From NCBI GenBank assembly GCA_036783645.1, contig DAIPWT010000128.1:1-20014 (forward strand): 20,014 nucleotides of DNA, given 5' to 3'. The translations under genes and the position numbers were made by a program. Below are positions 7,585 to 16,051 of the stretch, piece after piece (position 1 is the first letter of the stretch; each line of letters starts with the position of its first letter). Source of the DNA: UBA4732 sp002404095. Lineage in GTDB: Bacteria; Planctomycetota; Planctomycetia; Gemmatales; Gemmataceae. The notes below the pieces were generated by a model that made no database searches, was not told the DNA's origin, and saw nothing but the letters and a program-made list of their open reading frames with translations.

Positions 7585-8355
7585 CTACTTCGCACGGATC
7601 ACCAGCCGGTAAATGTTGGACGGGCTGCCCACGTCGTTGGCGTCCACGATACTGACGTAATACGTCCCGGTTGCCGGCAGAATTGCCTCGATGCGCGAGT
7701 CGGCCGTATCGTCCACGTCGTCATTGGACGCGACGATACGGCCGTCGGCGTCGTAAAGGGTAAGCAGCGAATCCAGCGGCGAGCCGTAGCGAGCGGCGAA
7801 GACTTCGAGGACGACTTGTTGTCCTTGTTTGCCGTCGAAGCGGAATACGTCCACATCGGAGCCGGCGTTGACGACGCCTTCGATGGTTTGGCCGAGTTGG
7901 ACGGGTTGTGCTTTCTGAAAGCCGTTATTCGGCTTCTTCACCGCGACAATCGGCCCGTGATCCACCAACAGCGTGTGCGGCGCCGACTCTCCTGTCGGCG
8001 TGACGACCGTGAACGTCGCCGTCGGGCCGGCGTAGTCGGCCGACAGGGTCGCCTCGATCTCGATTTGGGTGTCGCCGTAACGGCCCACGTCGTCCTTTTC
8101 CTTATTGGGCAGCGGCGCCTTGCCCTTGCTCAGAATCTTGGCCGTGCCTTTCGGGTCGTGCAGACGGACCTCTGTTGCCGCGTCGAGCTTGAGGCCGCGC
8201 ACCAAAAGTTTCGTCGCTTTTCCTGGCGCCAGACCGAGCGGCGCGGCCACGACGATTTTCGGCGTATTGTCCTCCGGCTTCTTCGGGTCGGCGGCGACGA
8301 TCAGGACGGCGAATCCCGCGACTACGGCAAAGTTATAGCGCATGGAAGATCTCAT
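7585..8355 (-). CDS. Secreted protein with pre-peptidase C-terminal (PPC) domain
   Basis: This 256-residue protein begins with a hydrophobic export segment (YNFAVVAGFAVLIVAADP, residues 7-24), carries an N-terminal beta-rich region resembling Ig/IPT-like folds (PKIVVAAPLGLAPGKATKLL), and ends with a PPC-type jelly-roll domain over about residues 155-253: VNAGSDVDVFRFDGKQGQQV, LDSLLTLYDADGRIVASNDD, and ILPATGTYYVSIVDAND. Such domains are non-catalytic carbohydrate- or surface-binding modules on secreted proteins. The start at 8355 is chosen because its ATG overlaps the stop of the GH17 gene as ATGA, a typical coupling arrangement; an ATG at 8343 would also leave the signal peptide. Coupling to the glucanase suggests they act together outside the cytoplasm. 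Confidence 0.88.
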   Translation of the reverse strand: MRSSMRYNFAVVAGFAVLIVAADPKKPEDNTPKIVVAAPLGLAPGKATKLLVRGLKLDAATEVRLHDPKGTAKILSKGKAPLPNKEKDDVGRYGDTQIEIEATLSADYAGPTATFTVVTPTGESAPHTLLVDHGPIVAVKKPNNGFQKAQPVQLGQTIEGVVNAGSDVDVFRFDGKQGQQVVLEVFAARYGSPLDSLLTLYDADGRIVASNDDVDDTADSRIEAILPATGTYYVSIVDANDVGSPSNIYRLVIRAK

Positions 8356-9356
8356 TTATCCGTTTGCTTGCGAGTCTTTTCATCCGCCAGCGTCCGCCAT
8401 ACTTCCAAAGCGGGGTAGGCTTTTCGATCCGGCGACATTAGTCCCCACGATTTCTCGAAAGGGATTTTGGACTCCTCCGCCTTCCACGGCAGATCGAACG
8501 CCTCGAAGGCCGTGCCGTAAAACACCCATTCCTTGGGCGCGTCGGCCTGTCGGACCAGCAGACCCGGCTTCACATACGCCGCCCAAAACTCCTTCTGTGC
8601 GGCAGGGCTGAACCCGGCTTTGCCGTCGTGAGGATAGCCGGTTTCCTTGAGGAGGACGGGCTTTTTCGTTTGCTTCGCCAGCCGCGCGGCCTGTTCACGC
8701 GCCCAGGCGGCGGCCGCCGCCGGGCCGAGTTGCGGCCGGTCGAAGACGGGATGAATGTTCGGCGCCAGGAACTGGCCGAACTCGCGCGCAAAGGCCGCGT
8801 CGTAGGCGCCGAGCGGCTCACTAGTGCCGATGGGAATCGTGTCGGCGATCTTCGCCTCCATGCGGTCGGCCGCGATCTTCAAGTCGTCGATCTCGTAGCG
8901 CTTGAAGGTCAATCCCTCGTTGCCGATGAGAACGCCGAAGATGAAATCGTCCTTAAAAAGCCGCGTCAACTCGGCGACGCCGTCTAACTCGGCCGCGGAT
9001 TTCGGGTCGTATACGGCCAGAATTATGGCGTGAAACTTCAGGTCTTTGGCCACGGCCAAGATGCGCGGCGTACACGCCTCGTTGTAGCCGTAGAGGATCA
9101 GTCCGTCGAAGGCGGGTCGTAATGCTTCGAGGTCGGCGCGGATGGAGCTGGTGGCGAGCTTGCGCTGGTTGACCTCTTGGCGGGGGTCGAGCTGCGAGGG
9201 CGTGTAGAGCATCAAAGTCGGCGCGGGTTGGCTGGTCAGATAGGCGAAGAGGGGGAAACGTTCGTCTTTCGCCTGCTCCGCTTGGATTGTCGCAGGAAAT
9301 GGAACCAACACGGCGACGAACAACACGATGTACCAGCGCGCCACAAACCATTTCAT
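8352..9356 (-). CDS. Secreted GH17-like glycoside hydrolase (exo-beta-1,3-glucanase type)
   Basis: A 334-residue exported protein with a signal peptide (YIVLFVAVLVPFPATIQA, about 9-26) and a TIM-barrel resembling glycoside hydrolase family 17 of the bacterial/fungal Scw11-like (COG5309) group. Seen directly are GVLIGNEGLTF with candidate acid/base E147, and VLLKETGYPHDG with candidate nucleophile E238, as well as LILYGYNEACTPRIL and HAIILAVYDP strands expected in the barrel. The predicted activity is cleavage of beta-1,3-linked glucans or transglycosylation; the substrate is inferred. The ATG at 9356 is preferred over an upstream TTG at 9362 because GGGG lies 6 bases before the TTG and 12 before the ATG leaving either possible; the signal peptide is unaffected. 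It overlaps the PPC gene by 4 bases and starts 22 bases after the Uma2 no. 1 stop. Confidence 0.8.
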   Translation of the reverse strand: MKWFVARWYIVLFVAVLVPFPATIQAEQAKDERFPLFAYLTSQPAPTLMLYTPSQLDPRQEVNQRKLATSSIRADLEALRPAFDGLILYGYNEACTPRILAVAKDLKFHAIILAVYDPKSAAELDGVAELTRLFKDDFIFGVLIGNEGLTFKRYEIDDLKIAADRMEAKIADTIPIGTSEPLGAYDAAFAREFGQFLAPNIHPVFDRPQLGPAAAAAWAREQAARLAKQTKKPVLLKETGYPHDGKAGFSPAAQKEFWAAYVKPGLLVRQADAPKEWVFYGTAFEAFDLPWKAEESKIPFEKSWGLMSPDRKAYPALEVWRTLADEKTRKQTDK

Positions 9357-9378
9357 CGGCAAGCCCCAATCCGTGTGT

Positions 9379-10002
9379 TCAAGGAAGCAAGTCCCGCACG
9401 GCGATACGGCCGATCACACGGCCCTCAATGATAAAAGGCACTTCGTCCGCTGGGCCGTAATCGCGGCGTTGCCGGTAGGAGGGTTTCTCATCCGGGCCGG
9501 TGGGGTCGGTATAGACCTCGATACGTCCTTCGACCAAATTGACGATCCAGTAAATCGGAATCATGGCGCGAGCGTACAGGCGAAGTTTCATCGTCCGGTC
9601 GCGCTGGAGCGTGGAGTCCGATACTTCGACGACGAGGGCCAAGTCCTGGGGGCCGGGATGACGGGTCTTGTAACGTCGCGGGTCTCCTCGTACTACGGAG
9701 AGATCCGGTTCCGGTTCACTGTCCATCGTGGTGATAGGGTCTTGTGCGTTCACGAACCAATCGGCGGGGGCGAGGCGCTCAAGGCTCTTCCGAGTTAAAC
9801 CACTGGACAGGACGTGCGCCGGATTCTTCGACATCTTTTCCACCAACAAACCTTCCAGCAACTCCACCGGATCGCCATCCAGGAGAATGCCAGCTTCCAT
9901 CATCGCATGATAATTGTCCACGCTCAGGCGCCAGAGGCCGTCCGTCGGCGCGGCAGGCGGGCTAACGAAAACGGGCGGAACAGCCGCCGTGATAACAGAC
10001 AT
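9379..10002 (-). CDS. Uma2 family PD-(D/E)XK endonuclease-like protein (no. 1)
   Basis: A 207-residue protein of the Uma2 (DUF820) family, restriction-endonuclease-like fold, strongly expanded in cyanobacteria and planctomycetes with unknown biological role. Visible signature parts are the N-terminal MMEAGILLDGDPVELLEGLL segment, DSEPEPDLSVVRG with D100, LALVVEVSDSTLQRDR with E126, and the following KLRLYARAMIPIYWIVNL, which supplies the lysine. The active-site pattern thus appears complete. Start ATG 10002 has AGAGGAG upstream at good spacing. It lies 46 bases downstream of a close paralogue and directly upstream of the GH17 gene. Confidence 0.92.
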   Translation of the reverse strand: MSVITAAVPPVFVSPPAAPTDGLWRLSVDNYHAMMEAGILLDGDPVELLEGLLVEKMSKNPAHVLSSGLTRKSLERLAPADWFVNAQDPITTMDSEPEPDLSVVRGDPRRYKTRHPGPQDLALVVEVSDSTLQRDRTMKLRLYARAMIPIYWIVNLVEGRIEVYTDPTGPDEKPSYRQRRDYGPADEVPFIIEGRVIGRIAVRDLLP

Positions 10003-10048
10003 GGGACGACTCCTCTTTATCTAAATCGGTTCCCTTCACGCAAGGCGC

Positions 10049-10666
10049 TCAGGGCAACACTTCTCGCACGGCGATGCGGCCGATCTCGCGGCCATCAATG
10101 AGGAAAGGCACTTGGTCCGCCGGGCCGTAATCCTGACGTTGCCGGTAGGAAGGTTTCTCGTCCGGGCCGGAAGGGTCGGTATACACCTCAACCTGTCCGT
10201 CGATGAGATTGACGATCCAGTACACCGAGACGCCGGCGCGGGCGTAGATGCGCTGCTTGGTGATGCGGTCGCGCTGAAGCGTGGAGTCCGACACTTCGAC
10301 GACAAGGGCTAGGTCTTGAGGGCCGGGGTGGTTGGAGTAATCTTCCGAGTCGCCGCGGATAACCGCCAAGTCAGGCTCCGGCTCGCTGTCAGTGGTAGTG
10401 ATGGGTTCCTGAGCATCCACGAACCATCCGACAGGCGCAAGGCGCTCCAAAATCAGACGCAGGCGACGGATGGCTTTGCGGTGCGGCATATTCTTCGGCA
10501 TTTTTTCCACCAGCCAGCCTTCCAGCAGTTCCACCGGATCGTCTTCCGTGAGAATGCCCGCCTCGATCATTTCATGGTATCGCTCCACGCTCATGCGCCA
10601 GATCGGCTCCGTTGGCAGGACGGGGACGCTAGGCGCAAACAGAACAGGTCCAAGAACTGCGGACAT
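10049..10666 (-). CDS. Uma2 family PD-(D/E)XK endonuclease-like protein (no. 2)
   Basis: A 205-residue paralogue of the neighbouring Uma2 protein; the C-terminal two thirds are nearly colinear, sharing DSEPEPDL, GPQDLALVVEVSDSTLQRDR, YWIVNL and GPDEKPSYRQR. The catalytic pattern is complete (D of EPDLAVIRG, E of VVEVSDS, K of ITKQRIYARAG). The ATG at 10666 (MSAVLGPV) has GGAGG upstream at about 7 bases; a longer start at 10687 is less likely. The middle region (KAIRRLRLILERLAP here, SSGLTRKSLERLAP in no. 1) differs most. The tandem arrangement indicates local duplication. Confidence 0.92.
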   Translation of the reverse strand: MSAVLGPVLFAPSVPVLPTEPIWRMSVERYHEMIEAGILTEDDPVELLEGWLVEKMPKNMPHRKAIRRLRLILERLAPVGWFVDAQEPITTTDSEPEPDLAVIRGDSEDYSNHPGPQDLALVVEVSDSTLQRDRITKQRIYARAGVSVYWIVNLIDGQVEVYTDPSGPDEKPSYRQRQDYGPADQVPFLIDGREIGRIAVREVLP

Positions 10667-10751
10667 CAGATCGCCTCCAACACGCAAACAGGACAGGCGG
10701 CCAATAAAAGCAGCCTATCCCGTAAGGAAGTTTTTCGCAAGCGCCGTCGTC

Positions 10752-12077
10752 TCAGGCGTACAGTTCCTTAATCGTCTCGCCCGAGTCCAGAATGGAGTTG
10801 GGTCGGCCGGCCGGGTCTACCAGCATCTTGCGCGGGTCGATTCCCAGCGCTTCGTACACCGTGCAGGCCACATCGGCCGGCGCCACAGGACGCCGCGTGG
10901 CGAAGCCGCCGAACTTGTCCGTCGAGCCGACCACCTGGCCGCGCGTCACGCCGGCGCCCGCGAACACCAGCGACGCCGCCGGTCCCCAATGGTCGCGGCC
11001 CGCGTCCTTGTTCACCTTCGGCGACCGGCCAAACTCTCCGAACATTACCACCATCGTGTCCGCCAACAGGCCGCGTGTGTCCATGTCCTCCACCAGCGCC
11101 GACAAGCCTTGATCCATATCCGGCAGCTTCTTGTTGAGGCTGTCGAAGATCTTGGCGTGGTGGTCCCAGCCACCGTAGTTGACCGTCACGAAGCGCACGC
11201 CGCGCTCGATCAGCCGTCGGCCCAGCAAACAGCTTTGGCCGAACGTATTCCGGCCGTAGCGCTCACGCAGCTTATCGGTTTCCGCCTCAATGGTGAAGGC
11301 GCTGCGGGCCTCGCTCGACAGGATCATTGTCGCGGCCCGCTGGTGGAACTCGTCGTAGGTCGCGATCTGGTCGTTGCCCTGCACCTGCTTGGCCAGGTCG
11401 TCCACGGCGCCGAGTAGGTTTTTCCGCCGGTCGGCGCGCTGCGAAGTCACGGGTTCATTGGGGCTGACATCCTGGACCTTGTAATTGGCCTCATTGGGAT
11501 CGCCGGCCCGGAACGACTCGTAACGGCCGCCGAGGTAGGCGCTTTTGCCAAGTTCCCATGTGAACGACGGGTTGCGCGGGACCGCGACGTAGGGCGGCAG
11601 CTGACCGCGGAATCCCAGTTCATGGGCCGCGACCGCGCCGATCGCGGGAAAGTCGCCGAAGGCCGAGCCGAAACGGCCGCACATCACCCAATTCGTCGCG
11701 GTTTCATGGTGGTCGTTATTGTGCGAACCGGAGCGCACCAGGCTGATTTTGTTCATCACCTGAGCCATGAGCGGCAGCTTTTCGCTGACCTGGACGCCCG
11801 GCAGGCAGGTGGTAATCGCCTTGTACTGGCCGCGCACTTCGGCCGGCGCGTCGGGCTTGGGGTCGAAGGTGTCATGGTGCGACATGCCGCCGCCGAGGTA
11901 GATCAACATCACCGACTTGGCCCGCGCCCCACGGCCGGCCGCGCCGGCGCGCGCCTCGCCTTGGAGCAGGGCCGGCAACGTCAAGCCAAGGCCGCCAAGC
12001 GCCCCGACCCGCAAGAAGTCGCGGCGACTCACGCCATCGCAACGACGGGACGCGCGTCCGAGGATAATGTCCAGCAT
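10752..12077 (-). CDS. DUF1501 family Tat-exported protein (no. 2)
   Basis: A 441-residue second DUF1501 protein. The twin-arginine signal SRRDFLRVGALGGLGLTLP is at residues 17-35. Family motifs are present: SVMLIYLGGGMSHHDTFDPK, NNDHHETATNW, GGWDHHAKIFDSLNK, FGEFGRSPKVN and GRDHWGPAAS. Compared with no. 1, the early aspartate region reads HHDTFD rather than TIDMWD, so the two represent different subgroups of the family and are not a recent duplicate. Start ATG 12077 has AAGGGGGG upstream. It lies 118 bases downstream of DUF1549/DUF1553 no. 2, with the R5 inverted repeat between them, repeating the layout at 3408-7363. Confidence 0.92.
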   Translation of the reverse strand: MLDIILGRASRRCDGVSRRDFLRVGALGGLGLTLPALLQGEARAGAAGRGARAKSVMLIYLGGGMSHHDTFDPKPDAPAEVRGQYKAITTCLPGVQVSEKLPLMAQVMNKISLVRSGSHNNDHHETATNWVMCGRFGSAFGDFPAIGAVAAHELGFRGQLPPYVAVPRNPSFTWELGKSAYLGGRYESFRAGDPNEANYKVQDVSPNEPVTSQRADRRKNLLGAVDDLAKQVQGNDQIATYDEFHQRAATMILSSEARSAFTIEAETDKLRERYGRNTFGQSCLLGRRLIERGVRFVTVNYGGWDHHAKIFDSLNKKLPDMDQGLSALVEDMDTRGLLADTMVVMFGEFGRSPKVNKDAGRDHWGPAASLVFAGAGVTRGQVVGSTDKFGGFATRRPVAPADVACTVYEALGIDPRKMLVDPAGRPNSILDSGETIKELYA

Positions 12078-12104
12078 GGCAAAGCCCCCCTTGGATCGAA
12101 TTCT

Positions 12105-12189
12105 TTAGCCACAGATGAACACGGATAAACACAAAAAGCATCAAAAAAGGTTTTCTTATCTGCGTTCATCTGTGTTCATCTGTGGCTAA
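12105..12189. repeat. Inverted repeat, 18-base perfect arms (repeat family R5)
   Basis: Positions 12105-12122 (TTAGCCACAGATGAACAC) are the exact reverse complement of 12172-12189, with a 49-base A/T-rich middle that keeps partial complementarity and short tandem echoes such as ATCTGCGTTC and ATCTGTGTTC. It begins 6 bases after the end of the DUF1549/DUF1553 no. 2 stop on the minus strand. The word resembles a repeat I recall as widespread in planctomycete and verrucomicrobial genomes. Confidence 0.88.
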
Positions 12190-12195
12190 TTTTGC

Positions 12196-14421
12196 TTAAT
12201 GAGTAAACGAGAACTCCTTCGAGTTCAACAGCGCCCAAAAGAGATCGCGATACACTTCTTCCGGGACGGCGCCCTTCTCGGCCAGCGCCTGGTGGACCGC
12301 CGCCTTTACCTCGTCCGTCGGCGGCTTCGATAGCGTCGCCAGACTCAGCTCCTCCACGATCTCGGCTTCCGGTTTGCCGGATTTAAGCAATTTCGCTAGC
12401 CGGCCGTCCGCCGCGTGCATCTTCCGCATTACATCGTCGCCGTTCTCCAGGTGCAACAGCTGCGGCAACGTCACCTCGCCGTTGCGCTCGCAGGCGCACG
12501 CCGTCACGCGCTCGGACCGGCCGAAAATCGTCAGGAAGTACGACTTCAGCGTCGGATCGGGCAATTGGCCGGCGCGGAGGCCGACCGGGTAGCCAGGGAA
12601 TTCGTCCGGCGCCCCCGTGGACGCCGTCAGGGCGTCCATCAACACCTCAGCCGGCAGTCGGCGGGCGTAATAGTGCGAATAGAATCGCGCGTCCTTTTCG
12701 TTGGCCGGGCGCGTTGCCGACGAAAGTTGATAGGTCCTCGAATTGAGGATCAACCGCGTCATATGTTTCATGTCGAAGTGGTGCGACGTGAACTCCTTAT
12801 TCAACGCCTGCCACAACGCCGGATTGGTCGGCGGATTACTGGCGCGCAAGTCGTCCACCGGCTCGACCAAACCGACGCCGAGATAATGCCTCCATAGGCG
12901 GTTGACCATCGCCCCGCTGAAATACTCATTGCTCGGGTCCGTTATCCAGGCGGCCAGTTTGACGCGCGGGTCTTCGTCCGGCGCGATCGTCGTGGGCGCC
13001 CGGTCAAGCGGTTGCGGCTTGAGGAATTGGCCGGTGCGCGGCTGGACGACGCCGACTTCGGCCTTGCTCGGCTTGCCGTCCTGCCCGGCCACGTTCAGCA
13101 TGGTCACGCCTTTGCCGACCTCCTTGCGGGCCATGTGGACGCGCGAGAAATAGCCGGCGAAGTGATAGTAATCGTCTTGGGTGTAGCGCTCCAGCGGGTG
13201 GTTATGGCACTTGGCGCAGCCGACGCGGATGCCGAGAAACGCCTGCGCCGCCGAGTCCACAACCTCGGAGCGCTCGGCCTGTTGATTTTCGCCGACCGTC
13301 ACGATGTAGTAGCCGACGGCGGGGTTGTCGGCGACAGAACCTTTCGCGGTCAGCACGTCGCGAGCCGTCTCGTCCCACGGTCGGTTGGCCGCCACCTGCT
13401 TGCGAATCCATTCGTGAAACGAGCGCACGCCCTTGACGCCGCGAACGTCGTGATCGCGTTCTTTGCGGTTCTGGAACAGGTCGCCCAACTGGACCGCCCA
13501 GTAATCGACGTATTCCGGCCGCTCCAACAGGGCGTCAATGAGTTTCGCGCGCTTATCGGATCGCTTATCGGCGAGAAACGTCCGTACCTCGTCGGGCGTC
13601 GGCAGGACGCCAATCGTATCGAGGAAGGCGCGGCGCAGAAACTTGGCGTCCGTGCAAAGATCGGACGGCTCAATACGCAGGGCGGCGAGCTTGGTGAATA
13701 CGTGATCGTCAATAAAGTTATTACGCGATGCGAAATGGGCGGCATCGACGGGCTGATCGAAGGGGGCGGTGACGACGAGGACGGCAACGAGGGTCTGGAA
13801 CGCGGCGCGGAGAGAAGTCTCGCCGTTGGTGAGAACGCGAACCTTACCGAGGGCGTCCACGTCGGCTACGCCGGGGTCGTTGGTGTTGAACCGGGTCAGC
13901 CAGGTCACGTCGCGCGTACTGCCGTCGCTGAATTCGGCACGGACGGCCAGTTGCAGTTCGTCGCCGGGCTTGAGGGTGCGCTGGCCCGGTGCGGCCTCCA
14001 GCTTCTTGAGAACCGGCTCGTCCTTGATCGGGCCCGGCATTCCGGCGCGAATCCAGGCAAGCAATATCTGATAGGGCCGGCTGCCGACGCTGAAGACTTT
14101 GCCGCCTTCATGTGGGACAAGCCCGGACGGCTTGCGCAGCAGCAGACTTTCCTCCGGAACGTCCGTGCAAACGCGACGACCGTCAAACTCGCGCGTCAGC
14201 CATTGGTAGTCCAGTTCGGGAGCGTAACCACGGAGCGTGAGGCGAAAGCCGTTCTGGCCAGCCCCCTTCCCGTGACAGGCGCCCTGATTGCAGCCGTACC
14301 TCGTGAAAATGGGAACTACGTCGTTGACGAATGACGGCGCCGGATCGCCGGCATAGACCACGCCGACGCCCACGAGGGCCGTTAGGGAACATCCGAACAC
14401 TTTGGCGGAGAAAGAATGCAC
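12196..14421 (-). CDS. DUF1549/DUF1553 cytochrome-like secreted protein (no. 2)
   Basis: A 741-residue exported protein. A signal peptide covers about residues 1-24 (VFGCSLTALVGVGVVYAG). The haem-type motif CNQGACHGKG (C44-H50, C-x4-CH) is followed by an Ig-like region around KPGDELQLAVRAEFSDGSTR, the DUF1549 domain with CAKCHNHPLERY, and DUF1553 with SGAMVNRLWRHYLGVGLVEP, LNSRTYQLSSATR and RRLPAEVLMDALTAS. The start is GTG at 14421, with GAGG about 8 bases upstream; no ATG alternative preserves the signal peptide. It is shorter than its paralogue at 4952-7363 mainly in the centre, between DUF1549 and DUF1553. The partner DUF1501 gene follows on the same strand. Function in the family is not established; secreted electron-transfer or polymer-degradation roles are speculation. 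Confidence 0.92.
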   Translation of the reverse strand: MHSFSAKVFGCSLTALVGVGVVYAGDPAPSFVNDVVPIFTRYGCNQGACHGKGAGQNGFRLTLRGYAPELDYQWLTREFDGRRVCTDVPEESLLLRKPSGLVPHEGGKVFSVGSRPYQILLAWIRAGMPGPIKDEPVLKKLEAAPGQRTLKPGDELQLAVRAEFSDGSTRDVTWLTRFNTNDPGVADVDALGKVRVLTNGETSLRAAFQTLVAVLVVTAPFDQPVDAAHFASRNNFIDDHVFTKLAALRIEPSDLCTDAKFLRRAFLDTIGVLPTPDEVRTFLADKRSDKRAKLIDALLERPEYVDYWAVQLGDLFQNRKERDHDVRGVKGVRSFHEWIRKQVAANRPWDETARDVLTAKGSVADNPAVGYYIVTVGENQQAERSEVVDSAAQAFLGIRVGCAKCHNHPLERYTQDDYYHFAGYFSRVHMARKEVGKGVTMLNVAGQDGKPSKAEVGVVQPRTGQFLKPQPLDRAPTTIAPDEDPRVKLAAWITDPSNEYFSGAMVNRLWRHYLGVGLVEPVDDLRASNPPTNPALWQALNKEFTSHHFDMKHMTRLILNSRTYQLSSATRPANEKDARFYSHYYARRLPAEVLMDALTASTGAPDEFPGYPVGLRAGQLPDPTLKSYFLTIFGRSERVTACACERNGEVTLPQLLHLENGDDVMRKMHAADGRLAKLLKSGKPEAEIVEELSLATLSKPPTDEVKAAVHQALAEKGAVPEEVYRDLFWALLNSKEFSFTH

Positions 14422-14542
14422 AGACTACCTCGCTCGGCGGGACGATCGGTAGGAGGCGGGCGCTCGGCCCAATCGGCAGTATATGTACCTTACCCTTGTT
14501 GCGCGCGGATGGCAACAACAAAGGTCGTCGCAGGTGAACTAC

Positions 14543-14563
14543 GGGCGCACGACATGGTTTGTG
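14543..14563. repeat. Left terminal inverted repeat of the ISKra4-type element
   Basis: This 21-base end matches the reverse complement of 16052-16072 at 18 of 21 positions, with 12 perfect bases at the outer edge (GGGCGCACGACA). It lies directly beyond the transposase stop codon. Confidence 0.8.
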
Positions 14564-14564
14564 A

Positions 14565-15974
14565 TCACGCCGCCCGGCGATAGGGGCGCTGTCCAGATGC
14601 CTGAGCTTGCAGGCGTTCCCAGAATGCCTTCAGCGGCTTGTCCTCGCTCAAGGCGTCGCCACGCAACTGGAGGATGGCCTCCGCCCCTTCCTCTCCCCAG
14701 AACTTTTCCGTACCCTTGGCCCGCTGGTTAAACTGCTTGACGGCGCTCTCCACATAGCTGGAGGTGATCGGCAGGCCCTGGCGCCGGTACTCGTCGTAAT
14801 GCATCCGGCTCCGATTGTTCTCCAGGTAGGTCAGCGTCTTGGCCGCCACCTTGCGTGGATGCGTTTCCTTGTCCTCCTCTTGGGGTTCTCCCAACTCCGC
14901 CTGTCGCGCCCGCAACGCCGCCAGCACAACATCCATCTTGCCCTGCCAGACCCAAGCAATCCACTCCCGGTAACGCAGCCAACCTGTCGCCTTGACGCTG
15001 CCGGCGTGCGCCGCCGCATACACGTAGGACAGGGCGTGGATGAAATCCAGGATCGGCGTGAACGACGAGAAGTAGTTGCGCCACACCGTCCCGTTGGTCT
15101 CCGCTCCATCGCCGATGAGGGCCACGACGCGTCGCTCCGAACAACCCCATCGCCCAGGCCGCCGCCGCGACCATTGGCCCAAACGACTCCCCGTTTTGCC
15201 GCGATCCCAGCAGCCGTTTCTCCTGGACCTCCGGCAGCTTCCAGACGGCGGGCCGGCTTTCATAGGACTGCTCTTCGGCCTCGGCGTCCTTGGCCTCGCC
15301 GGCCGGTTCCTCCGCGACGGGGACGCCCTTGCGCAGTTCACGCGTGAGCTTGCCCCTACGCGTGGGGTCGAGAAAACCCTCGGGAATTCGCGGACAAGGA
15401 TCGCTGACCGAGACGGTGCTCTCCATGCTCATCAGCAGGCCGATTTTGTCTTCGCGCCAGTAGCGGCCTCCACGCTCTGACGCGGCCGACGGCCCCGGTG
15501 GACTCGCCTTGGCAAACGACGTGTTGGCGACGCCCGCGTACACAATCTTGCTTTGCAGGGCCGGGCTGTAGTGACTGCGATCAAGACCCGGGCTGCTTGG
15601 ACTGAGGGAAAAAAAGCCTGCCGACAACTGCGGCAGTAAGCCTGGGGTTCGAGCCACTCGGCCTGCCCCGCTCGCGTCTGCACCAAGCGCGCTTCCACGT
15701 CGTCGCAGTCGAGCGGGCGATGACACCGCGGACAGCAGCCCAACTCCGGCGGCCGCCGCGCATGGTCGGCCGCCTGGCGTTCCAAGGCCGCGTCCAGCAT
15801 CTTCTCCGTGAGAACGGCGCGAATGCCGAGGCAAACGTCTTCCAGTTCGGTCAAGGTGACGCCCCACGGCAGTCCGGCCGGGCCGTAGAGTTTATCGACA
15901 AGGTTCTTGGCAACGCCCTCCACGTAAGGCCGCACTTCTTCTACCTTGGCAGTGGCTTTTTTGGTTCGTGCCAT
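14565..15974 (-). pseudogene. ISKra4-family transposase, frameshifted and internally deleted
   Basis: Three reading frames together give an ISKra4-type transposase. The N-terminal part from ATG 15974 (MARTKKATAKVEEVRPYVEG) contains a zinc-ribbon-like pair CPRCHRPL and CRSCRQAFFP. Near the A7 run 15609-15615 and the CCC at 15587-15589 the frame changes twice within about 25 bases; the in-between frame reads FFPQSKQPG and the next LDRSHYSPALQSKIVYAGVA. After FAKAS the sequence passes directly to YWREDKIGLLMSMESTVS, omitting an estimated 70-110 residues usual in the family. A third single-base break at about 15125-15135 joins AMGLFGATRR to VALIGDGAETNG. The C-terminal part is well kept: IGDG, DFIHALSY, LPITSSYVESAVKQ and KGTEKFWGEEGAEAIL. 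The first catalytic aspartate was probably in the missing part. It is non-functional as read. Confidence 0.85.
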
Positions 15975-16051
15975 CCTTAACTCCCTAGATGAGTTACGTC
16001 AAAGTGCCGACTCAATTCCCTTAGGGTAGTGTAGGAACCGAATCCGTCAGC

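Noticed and set aside
13012..14334. 440-residue open frame on the plus strand
   Set aside because: Antisense to DUF1549/DUF1553 no. 2 with clear haem and DUF motifs on the other strand; no motif of its own.
14496..14518. Short inverted repeat TTGTTGC / GCAACAA upstream of the DUF1549/DUF1553 no. 2 gene as an operator
   Set aside because: A 7-base stem with 9-base loop can occur by chance, and no promoter elements or regulator gene support it.
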